Assembly: GCA_937927945.1 (NCBI GenBank)
Contig: CALEYW010000080.1
Coordinates: 1-64,000, forward strand
Reading direction: 5' to 3'
Source of the DNA: an uncultured candidate division WPS-2 bacterium
GTDB taxonomy: Bacteria > Vulcanimicrobiota > Vulcanimicrobiia > Vulcanimicrobiales > Vulcanimicrobiaceae
Length of the DNA stretch: 64,000 bases
Part shown: in pieces, positions 39,751 through 48,807 of the stretch
How positions within the stretch are numbered: the stretch's first letter is position 1
Layout: the number at the start of each line of letters is the position of its first letter
Notes under the pieces: model-generated
Database searches by the model: none
What the model was told of the DNA's origin: nothing
The model's input: the letters and a program-made list of their open reading frames with translations, nothing else
Made by a program: the position numbers and the translations under genes

Positions 39751-41000
39751 TGGCCGATCTTTCCGTCGATCTCGGCGGCATCCGCAGTCCGAACCCGTTC
39801 TGGCTCGCGTCTGCGCCGCCCACCAACTCCGGCTACCAAGTGATGCGCGCGTTCGCCGCCGGCTGGGGCGGCGCGGTCTGGAAGACGCTCGCACTGGAAC
39901 CGATCGTCAACGTCACGTCGCGCTTCGCCGGACAGAACATGGGCGCGTACCGGATGACCGGGATGAACAACATCGAGCTGATCACCGATCGCCCGCTCGA
40001 CGAGAACCTGCGCGAGATCGCCGAGTGCAAGGCGAAGTATCCCGATCGTGCGATCGTCGCGTCGCTGATGACGGAGTGCACCCGCGAGAGCTGGCACGAG
40101 CTGGTGCGGCGCTGCGAGACCGTTCCGATCGACGGGTTCGAGCTCAACTTCGGCTGTCCGCACGGCATGTCGGAGCGCGGCCAAGGCGCCGCGGTCGGAC
40201 AGGATCCGGAACTGGTCGAACTGATCACCCGCTGGGTCAAGGAAGCGGCGCACGTTCCGGTCATCGTCAAGCTGACCCCGAACATCACCGACGTGCGCTA
40301 CACCGCGCGGGCCGCGGCAAAGGGCGGTGCCGACGCGGTCAGCATGATCAACACGATCAACAGCCTGATGGGCGTCGATCTCGACACATGGCTGCCGATT
40401 CCGCACGTCGACGGCAAATCGTCGCATGGCGGGTTCTGCGGACCGGCCGTCAAGCCGATCGCGCTCAACATGGTCGGCGCGTGCGCGCGCGACGAAGGCG
40501 TAGGGATTCCGATCTCCGGGATCGGCGGGATCTCCGACTGGCGCGACGCCGTCGAGTTCATGCTGATGGGCTCGAGCAACGTGCAGGTGTGCACCGCGGT
40601 GATGCACCACGGGTTTCGTATCGTCGCCGACATGATCGACGGGCTGAACAACTACCTCGACGCGCGCGGCATCGCGTCGGTGCGCGAGATCGTCGGGAAG
40701 ACGGTCCCGCGCTTCGTCGACTGGAACGACCTGAACCTCGACTACAAGATCGTGGCGCGGATCGATCCCGAGTCGTGCATCCGCTGCAACAAGTGCTACA
40801 TCGCGTGCGAGGACGCGGCGCACCAGTGCATCGACCGCCCGGCTGACCCGCGCCTCGCGCCCGTCGTCGACGAGGCGCACTGCGTCGGCTGCAACCTCTG
40901 CGCGATGGTCTGCCCGGTGGTCGACTGCATCGAGATGGTGCGGGTCGACGCCGGCGACACCGTTCACACCTGGAGAGAAAAGCTATCAGTACCATCATAA
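39750..41000 (+). CDS. preA: NAD-dependent dihydropyrimidine dehydrogenase subunit PreA
   Basis: A 416-residue catalytic subunit with the FMN barrel of the dihydroorotate dehydrogenase family (FELNFGCPHGMSERGQGAAV contains the nucleotide-side Cys region) and two C-terminal [4Fe-4S] ferredoxin motifs (CIRCNKCYIACEDAAHQC and CVGCNLCAMVCPVVDC). It reduces uracil and thymine with electrons from PreT. ATG 39750 overlaps the preT stop; its own stop TAA (40998-41000) lies inside the start region of hydA, a 16-base overlap. Confidence 0.95.
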   Translation: MADLSVDLGGIRSPNPFWLASAPPTNSGYQVMRAFAAGWGGAVWKTLALEPIVNVTSRFAGQNMGAYRMTGMNNIELITDRPLDENLREIAECKAKYPDRAIVASLMTECTRESWHELVRRCETVPIDGFELNFGCPHGMSERGQGAAVGQDPELVELITRWVKEAAHVPVIVKLTPNITDVRYTARAAAKGGADAVSMINTINSLMGVDLDTWLPIPHVDGKSSHGGFCGPAVKPIALNMVGACARDEGVGIPISGIGGISDWRDAVEFMLMGSSNVQVCTAVMHHGFRIVADMIDGLNNYLDARGIASVREIVGKTVPRFVDWNDLNLDYKIVARIDPESCIRCNKCYIACEDAAHQCIDRPADPRLAPVVDEAHCVGCNLCAMVCPVVDCIEMVRVDAGDTVHTWREKLSVPS

Positions 41001-42376
41001 AAGGCGGGACGATCGTCACCGCGACGGACACGTTTGCGGCCGACATCCTCATCGAGAACGGCGCGATTTCCGCCATCGCGCGCTCGATTCCGGCAGCCGG
41101 GCACGAGACGGTCGACGCGTCGGGTGCGTACGTCTTCCCGGGCTTCATCGATCCGCACACGCACCTCGACATGCCGTTCGGCGGCACGACGACGATCGAC
41201 GATTTCGCCAGCGGCACGGCGGCGGCGGCGCTCGGCGGGACGACGACGATCGTCGACTTCGCGCTGCACACCAAGGGCGACTCGCTGGCGAACGCGCTGA
41301 AGACCTGGCACGCGAAAGCTGCCGGTAAAGCGGCGATCGACTACGCGTTCCACCTCACGATCGCCGACGGACGGCCCGAGACGCTCGAAGAGATTCCGGT
41401 GATGATCGAACGCGAGGGCGTGAACTCGTTCAAGGTCTTCATGGCGTACAAGCACGTCCTGCAAGTCGACGACGAGACGATCTTCAAGGTGCTCAAGGCG
41501 GCGGCGCGCTTCGGCGGCCTCGTGCAGGTGCACGCCGAGAACGGCGACGTCATCGAGGTCACCGTCAAGGAAGCCCTCGCGGCCGGACACACCGCGCCGC
41601 GGTTTCACGGCCTCACCCGCCCGGTCGAGCTCGAAGCGGAGGCGACCTCGCGGGCGATCCGGCTGGCCGAGGTCGCCGGCGCCCCGCTCTACGTCGTGCA
41701 CGTCTCGAGCGCGATGGCCGCCGACGCGATCAGCGACGGACGCAAGCGCGGTCTGCCGATCTACGGTGAGACCTGCCCGCAATATCTCGTCTGCGACTCG
41801 AGCGACTACGACCGGCCGGATTTTGCCGGCGCGAACTACGTGATGTCGCCGCCGCTGCGCGAGAAACGCGATCAGGCCGTGCTGCTCAAGAAACTCAAGA
41901 ACGGCGAGCTGCACGCGTTCGGTTCGGACCATTGCTCGTTCAACAACTGCGGTCAGAAAGAGCTCGGCCGCGACGACTTCTCGAAGATCCCCAACGGCGC
42001 GCCGACGATCGAGGACCGCGTCGCGATCCTCTACGAGCACGGTGTCAACAAAGGCGTCATCGGGTTGAACCAGCTCGTCGCGCTCGGCTCGACCAACCCG
42101 GCGAAGCTGTTCGGCCTCTTTCCGCGCAAGGGAACGATCGCGGTCGGCAGCGACGCCGACATCGTGGTGTGGGACCCGAGTGTCTCGCGAACGATCTCGG
42201 CGACGACGCATCATATGAAGGCCGACAACAACATCTTCGAGGGGATGACCGTGCGCGGGCGCCCGCGCTACGTGTTCTCGCGCGGGCGGAAAATCGTCGA
42301 CGGCGACGCGTTCGTCGGTGATCCGCACGGCGGCATCCATCAGAAGTCGGCGCCTTTCCGTCCCGTCCAGTTGTAG
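40985..42376 (+). CDS. hydA: Dihydropyrimidinase (D-hydantoinase), apparent ATC start
   Basis: Hydrolyses dihydrouracil/dihydrothymine to N-carbamoyl-beta-amino acids. The amidohydrolase barrel has the binuclear metal set in canonical spacing. With ATC 40985 as codon 1 the ligands fall at His58, His60 (FIDPHTHLD), carboxylated Lys150 (NSFKVFMAYK), His183 (VQVHAENGD), His239 (YVVHVSSA) and Asp315 (FGSDHCSF), the numbering of well-known hydantoinases. No ATG, GTG or TTG exists in frame between the preceding stop and the metal motif. The first ATG (41171) would delete His58 and His60. A GGAGAG element (40972-40977) precedes ATC AGT ACC ATC, read as MSTIIKGG. 463 residues. Confidence 0.9.
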   Translation: MSTIIKGGTIVTATDTFAADILIENGAISAIARSIPAAGHETVDASGAYVFPGFIDPHTHLDMPFGGTTTIDDFASGTAAAALGGTTTIVDFALHTKGDSLANALKTWHAKAAGKAAIDYAFHLTIADGRPETLEEIPVMIEREGVNSFKVFMAYKHVLQVDDETIFKVLKAAARFGGLVQVHAENGDVIEVTVKEALAAGHTAPRFHGLTRPVELEAEATSRAIRLAEVAGAPLYVVHVSSAMAADAISDGRKRGLPIYGETCPQYLVCDSSDYDRPDFAGANYVMSPPLREKRDQAVLLKKLKNGELHAFGSDHCSFNNCGQKELGRDDFSKIPNGAPTIEDRVAILYEHGVNKGVIGLNQLVALGSTNPAKLFGLFPRKGTIAVGSDADIVVWDPSVSRTISATTHHMKADNNIFEGMTVRGRPRYVFSRGRKIVDGDAFVGDPHGGIHQKSAPFRPVQL

Positions 42377-42406
42377 TCCGCATCGCACAGGAGCGTCAGC
42401 AGCAGC

Positions 42407-43291
42407 GTGAGCGACATCGTCCGAATCGGCCTGGTTCAGGCCCATCACGACACCGACGGCACGGCACCGGTCGCCGACCACAAGCGCGCGGCGATCGAAA
42501 AGCACGTGCGGCTGATTCGCGAGGCTGCGCAGCGCGGCGCGCAGATCGTGTGCTTGCAGGAGCTCTTCTACGGGCCGTACTTCTGCACCGAGCAAAATCC
42601 GAAGTGGTACGAGGCGACCGAGCATGTTCCGGACGGGCCGACGACGCGCCTGATGCAGGACCTCGCGAAGGAACTCGGGATCGCGCTCGTCGTTCCGCTC
42701 TACGAACGCACGATCAGCGGCGTGTACTACAACACCGCCGTCGTCATCGACGCCGACGGCAGCGCGCTCGGCATCTATCGCAAGCACCACATCCCGCAAG
42801 TGCAGGCCGGGCCGCCGTCGTGCGGCTTCTGGGAGAAGTACTACTTCAAGCCCGGCAACATGGGCTATCCGACCTTTCAGACGAAGTTCGCGCGAATCGG
42901 CGTCTACATCTGCTACGACCGCCACTTTCCGGAAGGCGCGCGATTGCTCGGCCTCAACGGCGCCGAGATCGTCTTCAACCCCTCGGCAACCGTCGCCGGA
43001 CTCTCCGAGTATCTCTGGAAACTCGAGCAGCCCGCGCACGCCGTCGCTAACGGCTACTACGTCGGCGCGATCAATCGGGTCGGTTTCGAGACGCCCTGGA
43101 ACATGGGCGAATTCTACGGACAATCGTACCTGGTGGACCCGCGCGGGCAGATGGTCGCCGTCGGTAGTCGCGACAAGGACGAAGTCGTCATCGGCGAGAT
43201 GGATCGCCGCGTGATCGAAGAGGTTCGCAACACCTGGCAGTTCTATCGCGACCGCCGTCCCGAAACGTACGGCGCGATGGTGGACGTCTAG
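42407..43291 (+). CDS. Beta-ureidopropionase-type carbon-nitrogen hydrolase
   Basis: A 294-residue nitrilase-superfamily amidohydrolase from GTG 42407. The catalytic triad is Glu52 (CLQELFYGPYF), Lys126 (IYRKHHIPQ) and Cys169 (VYICYDRHFPEGAR). The closest functional groups are N-carbamoylputrescine amidase (AguB) and beta-ureidopropionase; the position after hydA points to hydrolysis of N-carbamoyl-beta-alanine to beta-alanine, CO2 and ammonia. A 30-base gap follows hydA, and the permease gene starts 2 bases after its stop. Confidence 0.9.
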   Translation: MSDIVRIGLVQAHHDTDGTAPVADHKRAAIEKHVRLIREAAQRGAQIVCLQELFYGPYFCTEQNPKWYEATEHVPDGPTTRLMQDLAKELGIALVVPLYERTISGVYYNTAVVIDADGSALGIYRKHHIPQVQAGPPSCGFWEKYYFKPGNMGYPTFQTKFARIGVYICYDRHFPEGARLLGLNGAEIVFNPSATVAGLSEYLWKLEQPAHAVANGYYVGAINRVGFETPWNMGEFYGQSYLVDPRGQMVAVGSRDKDEVVIGEMDRRVIEEVRNTWQFYRDRRPETYGAMVDV

Positions 43292-43292
43292 G

Positions 43293-44810
43293 ATGCCCAC
43301 CCAAGTCGAAGCCGGCGGGATCGTCACCCTCACCAAGACGGCGGCGCGCGCCGCGTCGCAGCACGCCGAGCTCTGGAACGACGACCTGCGGCCCTGCACG
43401 CCGGGCGAACACGACTGGCGCGCGTCGCGCTTCGCGAGCTTGTGGATCGGGATGTGTCTGTGCATCCCGACGTACTCGCTCGCCAGCGGGATGATCGCGC
43501 TGGGGATGAACTGGTGGGAAGCGGTGCTGACGATCCTGGTCGGCAGCGCCGTGGTGCTGGTGCCGATCCTGCTCGTCGCGCACGCGGGGACGCGCTACGG
43601 CTTTCCGTACCCGGTCTTCGCGCGGTTGTGGTTCGGGACGCGCGGAGCGCACGTGCCGGCGCTGGCGCGTGCGATCATCGGCGCGGGCTGGTTCGGGATC
43701 AACGCCTGGTTCGGCGGCCTCGCGCTCGACGCGATCCTCGGCCACATCTTCGCCGCGTGGCCGGCGTTCGGCGCGCACACCGCGATCTCGTTCGTCGCGT
43801 TCTGGCTGCTCAACGTGGGGATCGCGATGCGCGGTCCGCAGGCGATCGGCAAGCTCGCCGCATTCGCCGCGCCGACGCTCGGGCTCGCCGCGGTGCTGCT
43901 CTTCGCGTGGGGCGTCCACGCGGCAGGCGGCGTGCCGACGATGCTCGCCGCGCCGGCCAGCCTGCACGGCTCCGCGTTCTGGGCGGCCTTCTTCCCCTCG
44001 GTCATCGGCGTTGTCGCGTTCTGGGCGACACTCGCACTGAACATCCCCGACTACTCGCGCTACGCGATTTCGCAGCACGCGCAACTGCGCGGTCAGCTCG
44101 TGATGCCGGTCGTGATGGCGCTCTTCGCGTTCGTCGGAATCGCCGTCACGTCGACGACCGTCGCGGTGTATGGGAAGGCGCTGTGGAATCCGGTCGATCT
44201 GCTGGTGACGTTCCCGACGCCGGTCGTGCTGATCGGCGGCGCGATCGTCATCCTCTCGTCGATCACGATCAACGTCGGCGCCAACGTGATGGCGCCCGCC
44301 CGCGCGTTCGAGAACCTCTGGCCGCGCACGATCACCTTCGCGATCGGCGCGATCATGACCGGACTCCTGGCGCTCGTGATGCAGCCGTGGTACGTGCTCG
44401 CGACGTTCCACAACTACGTCTTCACCTGGCTCGGCACGTACGGCACGCTGCTCGGCCCGTTCGACGGGATCGCGATCGCCGACTATTGGCTGGTGCGGAA
44501 TCTCCGCCTCGACCTGGCGCAACTCTACACGCCGAACGGCCGCTATGACTACGCCGGCGGGTGGAATCTGCGCGCGATCGGTGCGCTCGTCGTCGGCTGG
44601 ATCCCGCCGCTGATCGGCTTCTGGTACGCACCGCTGGGCTTCCTGTGGTCCGGCGGCTGGTTCTTCAGCATCATCGTCGCCGGCCTCGCCTACGCCTACC
44701 TCATGCGCACCGATCCCTCACGCCTCACCGAAGCCGAATACGAAGCAATCACCGACATCGCCGGCCCCACAACGATCCGCGCCGCCATCCCCGAACCAAC
44801 GACGGCGTAG
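43293..44810 (+). CDS. NCS1 family nucleobase/hydantoin permease
   Basis: A 505-residue, 12-helix inner-membrane transporter of the nucleobase:cation symporter-1 family. The N-terminal WNDDLRPCTPGEHDWRASRF is the family opening, and helices 1, 3, 6 and 8 show the unwound, Gly- and Asn-rich segments (IIGAGWFGINAWFGG, LALNIPDYSRYA, SITINVGANVMAPARAFEN). It probably imports uracil, dihydropyrimidines or hydantoins for the enzymes encoded upstream. Starts at ATG 43293. It is the last gene of the operon, with only 20 bases to the convergent oxidase-transporter gene. Confidence 0.92.
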   Translation: MPTQVEAGGIVTLTKTAARAASQHAELWNDDLRPCTPGEHDWRASRFASLWIGMCLCIPTYSLASGMIALGMNWWEAVLTILVGSAVVLVPILLVAHAGTRYGFPYPVFARLWFGTRGAHVPALARAIIGAGWFGINAWFGGLALDAILGHIFAAWPAFGAHTAISFVAFWLLNVGIAMRGPQAIGKLAAFAAPTLGLAAVLLFAWGVHAAGGVPTMLAAPASLHGSAFWAAFFPSVIGVVAFWATLALNIPDYSRYAISQHAQLRGQLVMPVVMALFAFVGIAVTSTTVAVYGKALWNPVDLLVTFPTPVVLIGGAIVILSSITINVGANVMAPARAFENLWPRTITFAIGAIMTGLLALVMQPWYVLATFHNYVFTWLGTYGTLLGPFDGIAIADYWLVRNLRLDLAQLYTPNGRYDYAGGWNLRAIGALVVGWIPPLIGFWYAPLGFLWSGGWFFSIIVAGLAYAYLMRTDPSRLTEAEYEAITDIAGPTTIRAAIPEPTTA

Positions 44811-44830
44811 TCGCCCTGTCATTGCGACCC

Positions 44831-46753
44831 TCAGCGCGCGTAGAGGTCGAGGAAGACTTCGGTGCTGAGTGCGATGATGAAGCCGCCGGCGAGCGTCGAC
44901 GTCGAGAGGATCGTGAGGCCGCTGCGCTTGAGCACGCTCCACAACTCGCCGACGACGAAAACCAGGGCGCCAACCGCGGTCGTCAAAAAGAACGTCTCCA
45001 GCACGGGCGACGAGAACCGGTAGCCGATCATCGCGCCCACGAAGGTCGGACCGCCCGCGACCAGCCCCGCTAGCGTTAGCTGGCCCCAGGTCGGCATCGT
45101 TCCGCGGCCGGCCAGCGGCGCCGCGACGCCGAAGCCTTCGGTCGCATTGTGCAGGGCGAATCCGGCGATCAAGCCCACCGCGATCGCCGTCGCGCCCGAC
45201 GCCGCACTCGCGCCGATCGCCAGGCCTTCCGCGAAATTGTGCGCGCCGATGCCGATCGCGATCATCCCCGCCAGCAGCAGCGGACTCTCGACCCCGCCTC
45301 GCTCCGCCCCGCTCTTCGAGAGCCGCGTCGCCAGCGTCCCCAAACCCACGAGTCCAACGACAAGTCCGGCAGCGTACGCGATCATCGTCGCAAGCGGAAG
45401 CGCCGGCGCGATGCCACCGCCGGTGGCTCCGCGCTGCCACGCGGCGATCGCGCGCAGCAGCGGCGACGTCGCATTGCCCGCGATCTCGACGATCAGATAG
45501 ATGAGGATCCCGATCGCGACCGCGTTGAGCGCACCGATCGCCGCTGGCGTAAGCTTGCGCGCGCGGGCGATCGGCAGCCCGAGGAAGATCGTCAGCCCCG
45601 CGAAGGCGCCCAGCAGCGCCGTCGTCCAGAACGAAAGCGGTGCGCGTGAGTTTCCGAGCGACGTGGCCGGCCCGTGCATGCGCATCGCCATGTTCATCGC
45701 GCCGAGCAGCTGCGGCGTGCCGGCGTAGTGGATCGTCGTCACGAGGCCGGCGGGCATCCCCATCGCGTCTTCGGTGTGGTCGAGCACGTGGCAGTGCACG
45801 AGCCAGTTGCCCGGCTGCGCGTCGGCGGTGAGGACGGCGTCGACGCGCTGTCCCGGCCCGAGCAGAATCGTATCCTGCACGTCGCGCCCGCCGGCGGGCT
45901 GCGCGTCACGCGCGATCACGAGCATGTCGTGACCGTGCGTGTGCATCGTGTGCACGTTCTCGGAGGAGATGTTGATCCAGCGCAAGCGCACCCGATCGCC
46001 GCGCCGAACTTCGATCGGCGTCGTCGCCGGGTATTCTTTGCCGTTGAGCGTGAAATGGTTCTCGAGGGTGCTCTGGATCGACCACGACGAGAGCATCTCC
46101 ACGTCGTCGCGCTGCACGCGCTCTTCGGGGCGCGGATGCGCGGGGAGCACGACGATCGCGCCGTACAGCCCGCTGTTGACCATCCGCTCGCTGGCGTGGC
46201 TGTGGTAGATGAACGTGCCGGACTGGTTCGCGGTGAAGGCATACCGGAAGCGCTCGCCGGGCGCGACCATCGGCTGCGAGATCCCGGCGACGCCGTCCAT
46301 CGCCGCCGGGGCGCCGTGGATGCCATGCAAATGCACGGTGTCCGCAACGCTCATCGCGTTGCGGAAATCGATGACGACCCGATCGCCCTGGCGGACGACG
46401 AGCGTCGGTCCGGGGACGACGCCGTTGTAGGTGCGAGCGTTGACCGTGAGCCCCGGCTGGAGCGTCCAGGGCGCCTCGCGTGCCGCAAGGTGGAAGGTGA
46501 GAATCCGGCCCTGCCGCTCCGGCAGCGCCGCGAACGTCCCGTCCTCACGTCGCGAGAGCCGCGACTCGCCCGGCAGCGGCGTCGCGGCCGGCACCGGCCC
46601 CGTGAGCGGCTGTAGGCCGACGGTCGTCGGATCGACTCCGGGTGCCGTGGCATCGGCGTCAGCCGCCGCGACGAGCGGGGCGGACGCCAGAAAGAGGATG
46701 CACGAGACGGCGGCCAACGCGAGCGAGGCACGCCGAAGTCTCCAGTTCGGCAC
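44831..46753 (-). CDS. Multicopper oxidase fused to a ZIP-family metal transporter
   Basis: A 640-residue protein uniting two functions. Residues 1-30 are a signal peptide. Residues 75-345 form a two-domain multicopper oxidase with all copper motifs: HLHG (141-144), HSH (184-186), H268 plus HTHGH (271-275), and HCHVLDHTEDAM (320-331, Cys321 and Met331 as type-1 ligands). A Met/His-rich linker (GAMNMAMRMHGP, 351-362) leads into eight transmembrane helices (about 373-638) of a GufA-like ZIP transporter with metal motifs HNFAEG (505-510) and HNATEG (535-540). The oxidase would sit outside the membrane and hand oxidised or bound metal to the channel. Such a fusion is not one I know. Substrate (Cu, Mn, Fe or Zn) is unknown. 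Confidence 0.9.
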   Translation of the reverse strand: MPNWRLRRASLALAAVSCILFLASAPLVAAADADATAPGVDPTTVGLQPLTGPVPAATPLPGESRLSRREDGTFAALPERQGRILTFHLAAREAPWTLQPGLTVNARTYNGVVPGPTLVVRQGDRVVIDFRNAMSVADTVHLHGIHGAPAAMDGVAGISQPMVAPGERFRYAFTANQSGTFIYHSHASERMVNSGLYGAIVVLPAHPRPEERVQRDDVEMLSSWSIQSTLENHFTLNGKEYPATTPIEVRRGDRVRLRWINISSENVHTMHTHGHDMLVIARDAQPAGGRDVQDTILLGPGQRVDAVLTADAQPGNWLVHCHVLDHTEDAMGMPAGLVTTIHYAGTPQLLGAMNMAMRMHGPATSLGNSRAPLSFWTTALLGAFAGLTIFLGLPIARARKLTPAAIGALNAVAIGILIYLIVEIAGNATSPLLRAIAAWQRGATGGGIAPALPLATMIAYAAGLVVGLVGLGTLATRLSKSGAERGGVESPLLLAGMIAIGIGAHNFAEGLAIGASAASGATAIAVGLIAGFALHNATEGFGVAAPLAGRGTMPTWGQLTLAGLVAGGPTFVGAMIGYRFSSPVLETFFLTTAVGALVFVVGELWSVLKRSGLTILSTSTLAGGFIIALSTEVFLDLYAR

Positions 46754-46818
46754 GCCTAACTCTTATGGACGGCGACTGCGCCAGCCTCCGTCGGGCGACG
46801 AGGCTCTCGCGGCTACAG

Positions 46819-48177
46819 CTACCGCTTCGACGCGGCCCACGCGTCCGCCAGTTCCCCGATCGAAGCATCGATCGTCGCGACGGCTTCGTCGATCTGGGCG
46901 TCGTCGATGATGAGCGGCGGCGCGACGTGCAGGACGTTGTAGCGGCCGAAAGCATACGCGCCGCGCTTGCGCAGCGCCGCGAAGAGCGTCGGCATCGGGC
47001 CCATCGACTTTCCTTGCCACGGCACCAGCGGCGTGCGGGCGACGCGATCGCTCACGAACTCGACCGCGAAGAACGCGCCGACCCCGCGCACTTCACCGAC
47101 GATCTCGTGCTGGTCGCGTAGCCGTTCGAGTCCGGCGCGCAGACGCGGCTCGATCCGATCGCGCACGTCGGCGAACACGTCACCATCCGCGTACGCTTGA
47201 AGCGTCGCAACGCCGGCGGCCATCGCGAGCGGGTGACCGGAATACGTATGTCCCGCCGGAAGGGGCTTCTCGTCGAACGCGCGAGCGAACCGCTCGCGCA
47301 GGATCACGCCGCCGAGCGGAACGTAGCCGGACGTCACGCCTTTGGCGAACGTGATCATGTCGGGCACGACGCCGAAGCGTTCGCCGGCGAACACGGCGCC
47401 GGTGCGGCCGAAGCCCGTCATGACCTCGTCGAAGATCAGCACGATGCCGTGCGCGTCGCACAGCGCGCGCAATCCCGCCAGATATCCGGGCGGATACACG
47501 ATGACGCCGTTCGAACCGACGACCGGCTCGATCAGGATCGCCGCCACCTGATCCGGATTCTCCGCGGCGACGACGTCGGCGACGTGCTGCAGCGCGCGGC
47601 GCGTCTCTTCGGTGGGATCGGCGGTGAAGAACGGGCTGCGATACGGATACGGCGCCCAGAAGTGGATCACGCCGCCCATCACGCTGTTCGGCTCGTTCGC
47701 CCAGCGGCGGTTCTCGCCGGTCAGCGTCGCCGATCCGGCCCCGGACCCGTGGAAGGAGCGATACCCGGTCAGTACTTTCGAGCGGCCGGTCGCGGAACGC
47801 GCGAACTTGATCGCATCCTCGTTCGCGCCGGCGCCCGCGGTCGTGAAGAACACGCGACCGCCTTCGTCGCCCCACGGCGCCAGTTTCACGAGCGCTTCGC
47901 CGAGCTCGGCGCGCGCGTCGTTGAACCAGCTGGGCGGGCTGAAGCACAGCCGGTCCGTTTGTGCGTGGATCGCCGCGCGCACCGTCGGGTGTCCGTGGCC
48001 GAGGTTGACGGCGATTAAGCCGGAGGTGAGGTCCGCGTAGCGGTTGCCCTCCTCGTCGTAGAGGTAGATCCCCTCGCCGCGCACGATGACCGGCGGCGCC
48101 AGCGCGCCCTGCGCGAGCCACGGGGTCAGCACGTACCGCTGGTGTTTGGTCTTGAGCGCGGCGTCCGAAGCGATCAT
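46819..48177 (-). CDS. Class III PLP-dependent aminotransferase
   Basis: A 452-residue omega-amino acid aminotransferase of the acetylornithine/beta-alanine:pyruvate group. The PLP lysine is Lys279 in TFAKGVTSGYVPLGG; the conserved LIFDEVMTGFGRTG and the phosphate-binding TTAGAGANEDAIK are visible. Next to a pyrimidine-degrading operon, beta-alanine or 3-aminoisobutyrate is the most likely donor, giving malonate or methylmalonate semialdehyde; this is inferred. Starts at ATG 48177. Lies 65 bases upstream of the oxidase-transporter gene on the same strand. Confidence 0.9.
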   Translation of the reverse strand: MIASDAALKTKHQRYVLTPWLAQGALAPPVIVRGEGIYLYDEEGNRYADLTSGLIAVNLGHGHPTVRAAIHAQTDRLCFSPPSWFNDARAELGEALVKLAPWGDEGGRVFFTTAGAGANEDAIKFARSATGRSKVLTGYRSFHGSGAGSATLTGENRRWANEPNSVMGGVIHFWAPYPYRSPFFTADPTEETRRALQHVADVVAAENPDQVAAILIEPVVGSNGVIVYPPGYLAGLRALCDAHGIVLIFDEVMTGFGRTGAVFAGERFGVVPDMITFAKGVTSGYVPLGGVILRERFARAFDEKPLPAGHTYSGHPLAMAAGVATLQAYADGDVFADVRDRIEPRLRAGLERLRDQHEIVGEVRGVGAFFAVEFVSDRVARTPLVPWQGKSMGPMPTLFAALRKRGAYAFGRYNVLHVAPPLIIDDAQIDEAVATIDASIGELADAWAASKR

Positions 48178-48223
48178 AGGAGCCCTCCTCTCCTCGCGGT
48201 ACGCCGCGGAGGGACCGCGCCCT

Positions 48224-48763
48224 TCAGCGCGGCGGGTCGATCGCGCAGAACAGCACCGGCAACGCGAGCGCGAAGCCGGGAAGCGCGCCGTGCTCGAGCA
48301 CGTCGTCGCCGCGGAGGACGCGCACGCCGTCGCGATCGTGCAAGTGCACTGAGCGGTCGTGCGGGTCGACGACGATCACCAGTGCCGACCCGGAGGCGAG
48401 ATAGACGGAAATCTTGTGCGCAATGTGACTCGGGACGTCGTCGGGAGAGAGTACTTCCACCGCGACGTCAGGGGCGAACGGAGGAAGCTCGAGGTCGCGT
48501 CCGGTCAGCCCCGCCAATCGCGCGTTCGATACGTACGCCAGATCGGGTACCAGCGGACGACGCACTTCACCGGGTGGCGCGACGCGGAAACGCCATTCCG
48601 ATCCGACCTCCCCGCGACCGTCCGCCCACGCTAAGAGCGCTGCGCCGAGCGTCAGCTGCAGGCGCGCGTGCGTCCTGAAGGGGCTCACTTTCTGCACCGC
48701 GCGGCCGAGGATCCATTCGGTCTCGGGTTCGGTCTCCGGCAGGACGATCTCGTGTAACGACAT
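48224..48763 (-). CDS. Uma2/DUF820 family protein (PD-(D/E)xK nuclease fold)
   Basis: A 179-residue member of the Uma2 (DUF820) family. Recognisable parts are FRTHARLQLTLGAALLAWA, the acidic active-site-like LVPDLAYVSNARL (Asp) and PPFAPDVAVEVLSPDD (Asp...Glu), and the final HDRDGVRVLRGDDVL segment. The fold is of the restriction-endonuclease type, but the biological role of these widely amplified proteins is unresolved. Starts at ATG 48763. Confidence 0.88.
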   Translation of the reverse strand: MSLHEIVLPETEPETEWILGRAVQKVSPFRTHARLQLTLGAALLAWADGRGEVGSEWRFRVAPPGEVRRPLVPDLAYVSNARLAGLTGRDLELPPFAPDVAVEVLSPDDVPSHIAHKISVYLASGSALVIVVDPHDRSVHLHDRDGVRVLRGDDVLEHGALPGFALALPVLFCAIDPPR

Positions 48764-48807
48764 GGTCTCACACGGACCGTATCACGCGCTCGGGGCGCGC
48801 GGCAAGC

